DNA from: Rhizobium sp. Root1212
GTDB lineage: Bacteria; Pseudomonadota; Alphaproteobacteria; Rhizobiales; Rhizobiaceae
DNA length: 64,000 nt
Assembly (NCBI RefSeq): GCF_001424985.1
Contig: NZ_LMDA01000001.1
Span: 1,373,599 to 1,437,598, forward strand
Reading direction: 5' to 3'
Of the stretch, positions 9,713 to 17,420 are shown piece after piece. Numbering within the stretch: position 1 is the stretch's first letter; each line of letters starts with the position of its first letter. The notes beneath the pieces were generated by a model that worked only from the letters and a program-made list of their open reading frames with translations, searched no databases and was not told the DNA's origin. The translations under genes were made by a program, and so were the position numbers.

Positions 9713-11097
9713 GGATTTTCCTCCCGGGCCGCAGTTCGGACTTCGAAGCTGCGCGCGCAGGCGACGGCAAGCAACGCGACGAAGACGAACGTGACTGCCT
9801 CGATCTCGAGACTGAAATCGACCAGCGAGTGTACGGCCCCGGTCACGATCGCGCCGATACCGCAGCGGATCAAGGCATCCTGACCGACAAGCATGCGGTG
9901 GGTGGACAATAGCTGAAAGAATAGGAAGCCGATGAGAAGAATAGGCAGACTGCCGAAGACAAGCCCGTAATCGCTCCAAAGCGCGAGGTAGGTCGAATGC
10001 GTCTTGCTCCAGACGAGATCGACGCTGACGGGCGGCTGGTGGAACAGGAGAAAGACATATTCGAAACTGTCGCCGCCATAGCCGAGCAGCGGCCGCAGGC
10101 CGATCATGTCGATCACCTGCGCATAGAGCTGCTGGCGGATAGCCGCATCGTCTCCCGCCCGCCCCAGCCGCTCGGTAAATGTCGCGCCATAGGTGATGAC
10201 GGCAAAGACGATTGCCGCGAGAAGAAGCGCGACGAGGGGCCAGGCGCGAAAACCGGTGAGCCGCTTGGACAAGGCAAGCCCGAGCGACATCGCCATGCCG
10301 CAGATCGCGGCAAAGGCGCCCATCCGCGAATTCGTCGCAATCAGCGCCACCAGCAGGATAAGCAGTCCGACGCCGATGAAAACCGTGTCGCGGCCGATCC
10401 GGGTCGGACGCCCGGTTTTTATCATCGAGGCGGCGCCGTTTCCAGGAAGGAGGAAATTCAGACCGATGACGCATCCCATCGCGAGAAAAGTCGCAAAGGA
10501 ATTCCGGTTGATGAAACCGCCGAGCGCATCGCCGAAATACTTCCATTTCGGAATGCCGAGGATCGTATCTCCGAATTGCAGAAGAAAGAGCAGGGCAATG
10601 ATCGCATGAAGAACGATGCTCCAGAAAAGTATCTTGAGGAACAGCCGGGCACGCTGCTGGTTGGCGGTGGCCTGAAGCACGAGGAAAAACAGAAGGCCGT
10701 AGGTCGCCCAGCGCATGGCCGCAAGCAGGGTATCGTTCGGCGCCAGGCTGATCGCGCCGCTGCCGAACTCGAAGACGCCTTGCGTCCCGGCCGGCATCAC
10801 CGGCGCAAGGCTTCCCAGCGGGATGATCTGAACGAGCATGTAAAGCCCGAGGGCCGCAAACAGGGTCAGGGATACCGGCATGCTTCTCGGCGAAATACGG
10901 AACTGCGCATCGACGATGGCCATGCGCGCGAAGACATAGGTGCCGCAACCGAACAGGATCGTGCTCCACAATGTCCAGAATGCGGGCTTGGTGCTGCCGA
11001 AGGCAAAGGGCGCCAGAAACAGCACCAGCAGGATCGGCCAGATGATCTGGTTGTTGAGGGCGTTTCGCGCCGAGTGGAAGCGGGCCGATGGCTTCAT
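9709..11097 (-). CDS. O-antigen ligase/polymerase-like membrane protein
   Basis: A 462-residue, very hydrophobic protein with about eleven or twelve transmembrane helices and a longer periplasmic loop near residues 320-370 (GYGGDSFEYVFLLFHQPP), where Wzy/WaaL proteins carry their active region. The FINRNSFATFLAMG segment and the late YLALWSDYGLVFGSLPIL stretch are typical of the Wzy_C (O-antigen ligase) family. It would join or polymerise undecaprenyl-linked glycans on the periplasmic face. It begins one base after the stop of the upstream gene region (11099) and overlaps the phosphatase gene by four bases, so it belongs to a three-gene operon. Whether it is a ligase or a polymerase is not decidable from this. 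Confidence 0.86.
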   Translation of the reverse strand: MKPSARFHSARNALNNQIIWPILLVLFLAPFAFGSTKPAFWTLWSTILFGCGTYVFARMAIVDAQFRISPRSMPVSLTLFAALGLYMLVQIIPLGSLAPVMPAGTQGVFEFGSGAISLAPNDTLLAAMRWATYGLLFFLVLQATANQQRARLFLKILFWSIVLHAIIALLFLLQFGDTILGIPKWKYFGDALGGFINRNSFATFLAMGCVIGLNFLLPGNGAASMIKTGRPTRIGRDTVFIGVGLLILLVALIATNSRMGAFAAICGMAMSLGLALSKRLTGFRAWPLVALLLAAIVFAVITYGATFTERLGRAGDDAAIRQQLYAQVIDMIGLRPLLGYGGDSFEYVFLLFHQPPVSVDLVWSKTHSTYLALWSDYGLVFGSLPILLIGFLFFQLLSTHRMLVGQDALIRCGIGAIVTGAVHSLVDFSLEIEAVTFVFVALLAVACARSFEVRTAAREENP

Positions 11098-11098
11098 G

Positions 11099-11797
11099 TC
11101 AGATCTTGTTTCCCTCTGCCGGCGGGGCGGCGTTTCTTATCTCCTGCATCGCCTTTTTGACGTTCCCGACGAACAGACGTTGCCGCTCTGCCGGCAGCTT
11201 CTCAACGACCGTGGTGATGCGGGCGCGGAAATTTGGGTCCGACACATAGCGGCGCGCAATCACCTTCACGCCTCGATAGCTGCTCGCCATAAGGGCCAGA
11301 TCAGTTTCATGCGTGGTCTTGGTGGCGTCGTCCGTGCGGCCATAGAAATTCTCGGCCAGCTCGATGCGCTCGCGTGCAATCCACTGCTCATTCGGACCGG
11401 TCTTCTGGGAGTTGCGCAGGGCCGCGTTGAACTCCTCGACCTTGACGAGCCGGATGGACGACGCGGCCCGAACGAGCCATGCGAAGGAATCGCTGGGAGT
11501 TCTTTCGACGACTTCAGCGGCGCGCAGGCGGCATTTGTCGACCACATTGCGGGCCGGCTCATAGAGCAACTGCAGGTCGGTATAGCCGAGCACGATCCTG
11601 AAGCAGCTCTTCATGACCATTTCCCGCGAATAGGAGGACAGGCCGACGCCGAAATCCTCGGAAGCATAGGCTTCCGCATTGGCGGCCTCTTCGACAGGCA
11701 GCGCCAGAAACGGAGACAGCTCCTTCGACAAAGCATAGGCGCTTGCAAGCATTGCCAGAAGACAAACGGCAGCAATCGACATGTACGAGCGTCTCAT
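11099..11797 (-). CDS. Membrane-anchored or exported protein of polysaccharide operon
   Basis: A 232-residue protein with an N-terminal hydrophobic segment (about residues 5-24, with LLAML) that is either a signal peptide or an anchor; the rest is soluble and mostly helical, with two cysteines (MKSCFRIVLG and DKCRLRA). I do not recognise a named family with certainty. It is the first gene of the operon that continues with the O-antigen ligase-like protein and the phosphatase. The start ATG has GAAAG a few bases upstream; a TTG one codon earlier is less likely. A periplasmic helper role in glycan assembly is inference from context only. Confidence 0.75.
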   Translation of the reverse strand: MRRSYMSIAAVCLLAMLASAYALSKELSPFLALPVEEAANAEAYASEDFGVGLSSYSREMVMKSCFRIVLGYTDLQLLYEPARNVVDKCRLRAAEVVERTPSDSFAWLVRAASSIRLVKVEEFNAALRNSQKTGPNEQWIARERIELAENFYGRTDDATKTTHETDLALMASSYRGVKVIARRYVSDPNFRARITTVVEKLPAERQRLFVGNVKKAMQEIRNAAPPAEGNKI

Positions 11798-12135
11798 CAA
11801 AGCTTTCTTTCAAACCGCACATTTGCGGGCCGTATCCTCGAGCGAAACCGCCCTTCACGCACGCCTCTTCCCCGGTGCGCAGGCGACAGGGCGTATATAT
11901 CCGGAAAAGTTTAAGCAAGATATCAGACGTGATACCCGGTGCGTTTATTTCCAAAGAGCCGAATTATTCGCGGATAGACTGTGCGGGCACATGCGAGTTT
12001 CCTGGCCGCATCATGAAATATCAGAAGGCATATTCGAAAAGACGGCGGCACCGGACGGCAAGTGGCGGAAGGCCACAAAAAAACGCCCTCACAGGGAGGG
12101 CGTCTTCTTCTAGAATTTCGACAAGAGCAGCCGAA
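11798..12135. other. Intergenic region upstream of the ligase operon
   Basis: This 338-base region holds the promoter of the operon that starts at 11797 and the terminator of the secreted-protein gene (12078-12112). Its middle (11890-12020) is richer in A and T than the surroundings. No supported gene was found. Confidence 0.5.
12078..12112 (-). terminator. Intrinsic terminator after the small secreted protein gene
   Basis: ACGCCCTC pairs with GAGGGCGT around a short loop. On the minus strand a run of seven T follows, about 25 bases past the stop at 12136. Confidence 0.88.
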
Positions 12136-12597
12136 TCAGCTGGCGTCGTCGTCGCCGAAGTTATCGCCGCGGGTCGCGCCGTCATAACCGCCGTTGCCGC
12201 CCGTGCCCGGATCGGCAATCGCTGCGGTTGCGGTCTGCGGCTGGCCGGTACGGATGGCGACTTCGATGTTTGCGCAAACCGAAGCGGCTTCCGGATTGGA
12301 AATCAAAGTGCACGAGTTGGCGGCATAGGACGCCATCTGGGTGGACATGCCGGTGTTGCCGGCAGATGCGTTGGCAATGGCGGCAACGAGATCGCTTGCT
12401 GCGGTATCACGCTGCGCACCAGCCGGAAGCGACTGAACCGCAGCGATAGCGGCCTGGATCGAGCTGTCGCATGCAGCGCCGCTGCAACCCGAGATCGCGC
12501 CGATTGCGGAATTGGCTTCGCCAAGCGTTGCGGCATTTGCTGATGCGGATGCGCCGACAATCGCGAGCGCGGCAATGAAGAAAGTCTTCTTAAACAT
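12136..12597 (-). CDS. Small secreted Ala/Ser-rich protein, unknown function
   Basis: A 153-residue protein with a clear signal peptide (MFKKTFFIAALAIVGASASANA). The mature part is rich in Ala, Ser and Gly and has four cysteines (GCSGAACDSS, NSCTLIS, SVCANIE) that could form two disulphides. It ends in a glycine- and aspartate-rich tail (GGNGGYDG...NFGDDDAS). The start is fixed by GAGAGG upstream. It has its own terminator and lies upstream of the polysaccharide operon on the same strand. I do not recognise the family; an extracellular or periplasmic role is the only supported statement. Confidence 0.75.
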   Translation of the reverse strand: MFKKTFFIAALAIVGASASANAATLGEANSAIGAISGCSGAACDSSIQAAIAAVQSLPAGAQRDTAASDLVAAIANASAGNTGMSTQMASYAANSCTLISNPEAASVCANIEVAIRTGQPQTATAAIADPGTGGNGGYDGATRGDNFGDDDAS

Positions 12598-12850
12598 AAT
12601 CAAACCTCTCAAAACGCGAAAGACTCCTGGAAATGCCTGACGCAATTAAAACTATAATAACCACACTAGAATCTTCTTGTCGGCGCTGTCAATAAGCTTT
12701 CCCGTTGAAATGCTTGACATGCAAGGCCTGTAGCTCGTTTACCACTGTAGCGACAGTGTATCCGAACGGTGCATTCGTAAAGCACAAGTTACGCTAAGGG
12801 TAAACAGGAATCTCGGTGCCGTTTCCATTGGAATCAAACGGCCGGTGCGC

Positions 12851-13177
12851 TCAATATCCGAGCCCGCGCTTCTCCCGCTCCAGCGACAAAGGCAGTTGCG
12901 GCGAGCGGAATTCTGGGCCGCCCTTGCGGCTGCAACTGTTCAGGACGTTGTAACGCTGTCCGTTGGTCGGTTCGGTGCCCTCGCGCCGCTCTAGTATCTG
13001 CTCGCAGACTACGTCGCTCGGCGCATTCAGCGGTTCCTGCGGCTCGACACCCGGCAGATCGGTAAAGAACTGGGCGAGTTCGACCGGCCCGGCGCGGCCG
13101 ACATCAGCAAGCGTCGGCAAGGGAGCAAGCAGCGCCAGCCCCGCCATCATGGAAATCGTGGTCTTCGATATCTGCAT
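12851..13177 (-). CDS. Small exported protein, unknown function
   Basis: A 108-residue protein with a signal peptide (MQISKTTISMMAGLALLAPLPTLA is the approximate extent, cut after TLA). The mature part has two cysteines (VVCEQIL and NSCSRKG) and motifs EPTNGQRYNVLN and PEFRSPQLPLSLEREKRGLGY near the end. I do not recognise the family. It is divergent from the RNase D-like gene with 108 bases between them. The longer open frame upstream, up to 13906, overlaps that gene and is spurious. Confidence 0.68.
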   Translation of the reverse strand: MQISKTTISMMAGLALLAPLPTLADVGRAGPVELAQFFTDLPGVEPQEPLNAPSDVVCEQILERREGTEPTNGQRYNVLNSCSRKGGPEFRSPQLPLSLEREKRGLGY

Positions 13178-13285
13178 TCCGGTCCACCGATTTACCGAGA
13201 CATCCCACCGCCGTCGCAGACGGTATCGCCTGCCCGCGACATGCGCTATAGCCAGTCGTCTCTCGAGAGTGAAGTGGGGATTTCC

Positions 13286-13912
13286 ATGGCGAATACAATA
13301 CGGGTTCACGAGGGCGACATCGCAGCGGAAGACACCGCGCGCTATACTGGCGCCATCGCCATCGATACCGAAACGCTGGGGCTGATCCCGCGCCGGGACC
13401 GCCTGTGCGTCGTCCAGCTCTCGTCGGGCGATGGGACGGCCGATGTAATCCGGATCGCGGCCGGCCAGAGGCAAGCGCCCAATCTCGTCGCGATGCTTAC
13501 CGATCCCGCTCGCCAGAAGATCTTCCATTACGGCCGCTTCGATATCGCGGTTCTGTTCCACACCTTCGGCGTGACCACGACGCCGGTGTTCTGCACCAAG
13601 ATCGCCTCTCGCCTGACGCGCACCTATACCGACCGGCACGGCCTCAAGGACAATCTCAAGGAAATGCTGGAGGTCGATATCTCCAAGCAGCAGCAATCCT
13701 CGGACTGGGCGGCGGAAAAGCTTTCGCAGGCGCAGCTCGAATATGCCGCCTCGGATGTGCTCTACCTGCATGCCCTGCGCGACAAGCTGACGGCGCGGCT
13801 TTTGCGCGACGGGCGGATGGAGCATGCGGACGCCTGCTTCGCATTCCTGCCGACCCGCGCCAAGCTCGACCTGCTCGGTTGGGAGGAAACCGATATCTTC
13901 GCCCATAGCTGA
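13286..13912 (+). CDS. RNase D-like 3'-5' exonuclease
   Basis: A 208-residue protein made of a single DEDD exonuclease domain. Exo I is AIDTETLGL, Exo II lies in KIFHYGRFDIAVL, and Exo III is EYAASDVLYLH with the Tyr and Asp of the DEDDy subclass. The HRDC domains of full-length RNase D (about 370 residues) are absent; rhizobia commonly carry this short form besides a long RNase D. Substrate would be a 3' RNA (or DNA) end. The start ATG follows GTGGGGA. The stop is followed at once by the CtrA-type box of the next gene. Confidence 0.9.
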   Translation: MANTIRVHEGDIAAEDTARYTGAIAIDTETLGLIPRRDRLCVVQLSSGDGTADVIRIAAGQRQAPNLVAMLTDPARQKIFHYGRFDIAVLFHTFGVTTTPVFCTKIASRLTRTYTDRHGLKDNLKEMLEVDISKQQQSSDWAAEKLSQAQLEYAASDVLYLHALRDKLTARLLRDGRMEHADACFAFLPTRAKLDLLGWEETDIFAHS

Positions 13913-13915
13913 GGG

Positions 13916-13931
13916 TTAAGGCCGAGTTAAC
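13916..13931 (+). promoter_or_regulatory. CtrA-type binding site
   Basis: TTAAGGCCGAGTTAAC matches the alphaproteobacterial CtrA consensus TTAA-N7-TTAA(C) with no mismatch. It lies 50 bases before the start of the unknown gene at 13981, a normal place for a CtrA-controlled promoter. Binding is inferred. Confidence 0.65.
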
Positions 13932-13980
13932 GGTTGCTGCCTATCATCGTCTGCATCTTTGACGGCAACGGACCTTTTCC

Positions 13981-15273
13981 ATGATTTTGCCTCCGACCCA
14001 GCAAGGCGCAAGCACGATCGTCACCTCGCTCGTGCAGTCGGTCATCGACGACGTCGAAAAGCGCCGGCAGGAGGAAGAGGACAAGCTGAAGGGCACGAAG
14101 GACGAGGAAAAAATCCTCAAGGCCCGTGTTGCCGCCGACGAATCGGCGCGAGCCGCCAATGCCCGAATCAGCGAACATTTCTTCGGCGCGCAGAAGCGCG
14201 ATGAAAATCCGATGGCGACGCTGATGGCGCGCTTTGCCTCCGCCATGGGCCTGGCGCGGGATGCCGGCGAAAGCGACATGGATTTCGGCACGCGTCTTGA
14301 AGACAGCCTCGTGCTCTCCAGCATGATCGGCAAGAAGGAGGCGCTTGCCGCCAATCCCGAGGTGACGCTGGCGCGCTTCAAGGTTTCCGCCGAGGATATC
14401 GCCGGTGTAATCAACGGCACGGCGGACAATCCGAGCGCCATGGCGGAAACGCTGGCGCGCTTTGCGGTGCGTGGCGGCGTCGTGCAGGGCACTGATGAGA
14501 GTGACGACGACTACAGCCGCCGCCTGGGCACCGCCCTAGCCCTCGATCGCCGCAGCCTGCCGGAAACGACCGACACACTGGAAAAGAAGACCGGCCTTGC
14601 CGATCTCGGCATCACCGCCCAGGAGATGATCGCCGCGATCAAGCGGCCCCATGGCGAGGAAGCGCAGAAAATCAAGGCGATCCTCGACGACAAGGCTGCC
14701 GACGAGAAGATGGCGAGCGCCGACATACGCAAGGTGCTGCAGCGCCTCGACGATGTCGCCGATCCGAAAAGCCTCGAAGAGCTGAAGCTGGAGCGGTTGA
14801 ACAGCGACCCGACCGAGATCGAGGATACCGAGACCCGCAAGGAACGGGAAGCGGATATCGCCGCCCGCGAAAACACGGAAAAGCTCGAAGACGTCAAGGA
14901 AAGCCGCGAAGCCATCGGCGACGTCACCGAAGAGACGATGAAAACGGGCGATGCCGGCCAAACGGACAGCAAGGTCAACGTTGCCCTCGCGCTCGAAACC
15001 ATTCAGGTCGTGGCCGCAAGCGGCGAGATCGCCGAAACCGTTGCGGATGCGGAAAAGTCGGGTGACGCAGCACCTTCGGGCGTGGCGGCCCAGGAAGAAC
15101 CGGAACCCGGAACGCCGGAGGCGGAGATGCAGCAGGCGGTGCTTCTGGCAAGGGCAGGCCAGCAAAGCGATGCCGACCGCCAGGATGCGGAGCAGGATAT
15201 CCTCGCCGTCAACGTGGATGAAAACGGCATTTACGCCATTCTGCTGTTGCGCAAGGAGCTGGAAGCGGCCTGA
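13981..15273 (+). CDS. Unknown protein with tandemly duplicated domain
   Basis: A 430-residue, highly acidic and charged cytoplasmic protein with no signal peptide or membrane helix. After a helical N-terminal part (about 20-70, VEKRRQEEEDKLKG...) come two similar units: residues 83-158, beginning ARFASAMGLARDAGESDMDFGTR in two parts, and residues 159-235, beginning ARFAVRGGVVQ and containing ESDDDYSRRL. The shared frame is ARFA, ESDxD(F/Y), RL, then LxxxxxxAxxI or similar. Residues 235-320 are a charged, likely coiled-coil stretch, and the end is low in complexity before a compact NVDENGIYAILLLRKEL. I do not recognise the family. It is preceded by a perfect CtrA-type box, which suggests cell-cycle control. 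Confidence 0.75.
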   Translation: MILPPTQQGASTIVTSLVQSVIDDVEKRRQEEEDKLKGTKDEEKILKARVAADESARAANARISEHFFGAQKRDENPMATLMARFASAMGLARDAGESDMDFGTRLEDSLVLSSMIGKKEALAANPEVTLARFKVSAEDIAGVINGTADNPSAMAETLARFAVRGGVVQGTDESDDDYSRRLGTALALDRRSLPETTDTLEKKTGLADLGITAQEMIAAIKRPHGEEAQKIKAILDDKAADEKMASADIRKVLQRLDDVADPKSLEELKLERLNSDPTEIEDTETRKEREADIAARENTEKLEDVKESREAIGDVTEETMKTGDAGQTDSKVNVALALETIQVVAASGEIAETVADAEKSGDAAPSGVAAQEEPEPGTPEAEMQQAVLLARAGQQSDADRQDAEQDILAVNVDENGIYAILLLRKELEAA

Positions 15274-15277
15274 TCGC

Positions 15278-15649
15278 TTAACGCACCTTTGCGGGCCGAA
15301 CGATCCCCAGCCGCGCGACAACCTCCTTTGGAATACCGTAGCGCTGGACCGCATCGCGATTGGAGCGCAGGCCGCAGATTTCCCGTTGGATGAAGAAGGC
15401 CCAGACCGTATCGGCGGCGTCGTTCAGAAGCTCCTCGCGCTTTTCCGGCGGCGTCTGTGCATCGATTGCCGACAGGGCCTCGATCGCCTTTTCCACCTTC
15501 AGGCCATGGCGCCCGAGCGAATCCGCCCGCTCGGCCATCAGCTCGTATTCGAGCAGGTTCAGCCCGGTATCGCGGGAAAAGGACGGGGCAAGAGCCTGGG
15601 GCAGACGGACGGTCACTGGAAACTCCCGTTTGGGCGCAGCTTCAAACAT
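15278..15649 (-). CDS. Small conserved hypothetical protein
   Basis: About 123 residues, no signal peptide or membrane segment. Readable features are FPVTVRLPQALAP near the start, LLEYELMAERADSLGRHG, a KVEKAIEAL helix, and AADTVWAFFIQREICGLR followed by RYGIPKEVVARLG, giving an all-helical small domain. I do not recognise a function. The start is uncertain: ATG at 15649 was taken, TTG at 15673 is in frame, and neither has a clear ribosome site. It follows the phosphoribosyltransferase gene on the same strand with 44 bases between, and ends 5 bases from the stop of the convergent gene. Confidence 0.68.
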   Translation of the reverse strand: MFEAAPKREFPVTVRLPQALAPSFSRDTGLNLLEYELMAERADSLGRHGLKVEKAIEALSAIDAQTPPEKREELLNDAADTVWAFFIQREICGLRSNRDAVQRYGIPKEVVARLGIVRPAKVR

Positions 15650-15693
15650 GGCGTTTTGTGCGGATGATCGCAAGTCCGGCTGTTGGCATCCCC

Positions 15694-17076
15694 TCAGCGG
15701 GCGCGTTCGCGCACCTCGGCAAAGCTCCAGTCCTTCAGCAGCCGGCCGTTTTCCCAGACGGGAACGAGCAAGTTGCGGCGGTCGCCGAGATCGTCGAAGC
15801 GGACCGCCTCCGGTCCCGCAGGCGTGCTCACCACGGCCTGCCGGCCTGCCTTGGAGGCTTTCACGTTCATGGTCGCCGGGCGCTTGAAGAGATCGTGCCA
15901 GCGGCCGGTCTCGTCCTGACGGGCATTGGCCTTCATGGCGAAGGAATAGGTGTCGCGGTTGACCTTCTGCAGGATCGCCGATCCCATCGCGAAGGCGATG
16001 TTTTCGGACGAGAAGCCGAAACCTTCGAGGCGGCCGAGAATCTGGTTCATGTCTGCGGTGGAAAGCCCGTCGCCCTGCAGCACCCGCACCGAAGGATGCA
16101 GCACCTTGAAGCCCTTGCCGTTGAGGCTGGAACCGAAATGATAGTCGAGCTGGCGCACCACATGCACCGGCGTTTCGATCGGATCGCCGCTGTCCGGGCG
16201 GATGATTACCCGTCCGCCGCTCGCCTTCACCTTTTCGACAAGCTCCCTGCCCCAGATTTCCGAGACGGCATAGTTGATGTCGAAGCTGTCGGAGACGACG
16301 GACACGCTGCCCCCGGCGGCAAAGCGATCGACCATATTGGCAAAGGCGCGCGGTTCGCCCTCCACGCCCCAGGCGATCATGGTCGAATGCTCGGAGGCCG
16401 GAATCGAAAGACCGGCCATCGCCGCATCGTAATAGCGGCGCGCATTGAGCACGCCGGCCATGTTGTCGGTTGCGCGAAAGTGCAGAAGATGGGCAGCGCC
16501 GCCGAGCCCCGCCTGCTCCAGCGAAGTCGCCCCGCGGGCGCCGAAATCATGCAGGCTGAAGGGCAGCACCGCATCGGGATTGTCGGCGGTCTTTTCCAGC
16601 ATCGGCTGCAGCAGCCGCTTCAGCTTGCGCACCTGGCTGGCGACGGTCGAGGGATACCAGACGGCCCGGAGCAGCGCGGTCTCGATATGCGAGGTCAGCC
16701 AGAAGCTTGCGGGATCGGTATTGACCACCTGAACCATCGGCACGCCGCGGCGCAGCACGCTGCCTTCCGGCAGGGCCTCGATCCTGAGCGGCAAATAGCC
16801 GCCGAAACGGTCGACGATTTGCATCCAGCCGTCGCGGTTGAAGGGCTGGCCGTGGGCGGTGACGATCGCCTCGGCCTCCTCGATATGCGCCCGCGTCACC
16901 GGCCGGCCGAGATATTCCTTGAGGAACATCTGCAGGCCGAAGAACACCACATCCGGCTCCCCTTGCTGGCCGCGGGCCTCGATATAGGCGGAGATGGCCG
17001 CGGTTGCCGGCGGATATTGCAGGAAGTGGCCGAACTTGTAGCTGTCGGTGTTGAGGATCGGGTTGCCGAGGTCCAT
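15694..17076 (-). CDS. nadV: Nicotinamide phosphoribosyltransferase (NAMPT/NadV type)
   Basis: A 460-residue type II phosphoribosyltransferase. The segments NTDSYKFGHFLQYPP, HDFGARG, PASEHSTMIAWG, VSVVSDSFDI and VIIRPDSGDP match the NAMPT/NadV branch, which makes nicotinamide mononucleotide from nicotinamide and PRPP, more closely than the PncB nicotinate branch. The product would feed NAD salvage. The start MDLGNPILNTDSY matches the family; an in-frame extension to 17142 is possible but not family-like. A small unknown gene follows on the same strand. Substrate choice between nicotinamide and nicotinate is inferred from these motifs. Confidence 0.88.
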   Translation of the reverse strand: MDLGNPILNTDSYKFGHFLQYPPATAAISAYIEARGQQGEPDVVFFGLQMFLKEYLGRPVTRAHIEEAEAIVTAHGQPFNRDGWMQIVDRFGGYLPLRIEALPEGSVLRRGVPMVQVVNTDPASFWLTSHIETALLRAVWYPSTVASQVRKLKRLLQPMLEKTADNPDAVLPFSLHDFGARGATSLEQAGLGGAAHLLHFRATDNMAGVLNARRYYDAAMAGLSIPASEHSTMIAWGVEGEPRAFANMVDRFAAGGSVSVVSDSFDINYAVSEIWGRELVEKVKASGGRVIIRPDSGDPIETPVHVVRQLDYHFGSSLNGKGFKVLHPSVRVLQGDGLSTADMNQILGRLEGFGFSSENIAFAMGSAILQKVNRDTYSFAMKANARQDETGRWHDLFKRPATMNVKASKAGRQAVVSTPAGPEAVRFDDLGDRRNLLVPVWENGRLLKDWSFAEVRERAR

Positions 17077-17420
17077 TGCGCCGCTTTCGGATGCAAAGAT
17101 GAAGGTGCCCCGAGATGTACGCGAGGCCTCCCGGAGCGGCAAGCAAGAAAGCGGTATCGGCGGTTTCGCCTTCGCATCCGCAACATGATTAACAATCCAT
17201 CAATATATTCGTCATACTTTGATAACCGAAATGCAAGCCGCGCTTGGCGCGGTCGAGGTGCCGCAGTTTGCCGAGGGTGATGCTTTCGGGCCTGCGCATG
17301 ACGCGCTCAGTTTCTCGTCCCGATGATGTCCCCCGGCTTGTCTGATGGTAGCCGACGCGCGGCGATGCGTAAATTGGCCGGGGCAACCCGGACCCGAAAC
17401 ACCAGCGGACGGAGATTGCG
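17077..17420. other. Divergent intergenic region
   Basis: These 344 bases separate the NAMPT-type gene and the unknown gene at 17421. An A/T-rich part near 17185-17230 probably holds the leftward promoter. TTAACAATCCATCAA at 17189-17203 resembles a CtrA site but has a mismatch in the second half. No further gene was found. Confidence 0.45.

Noticed and set aside
17189-17203. CtrA-like box upstream of the NAMPT-type gene
   Set aside because: The second half-site reads TCAA, and such near matches are expected by chance in an A/T-rich promoter.
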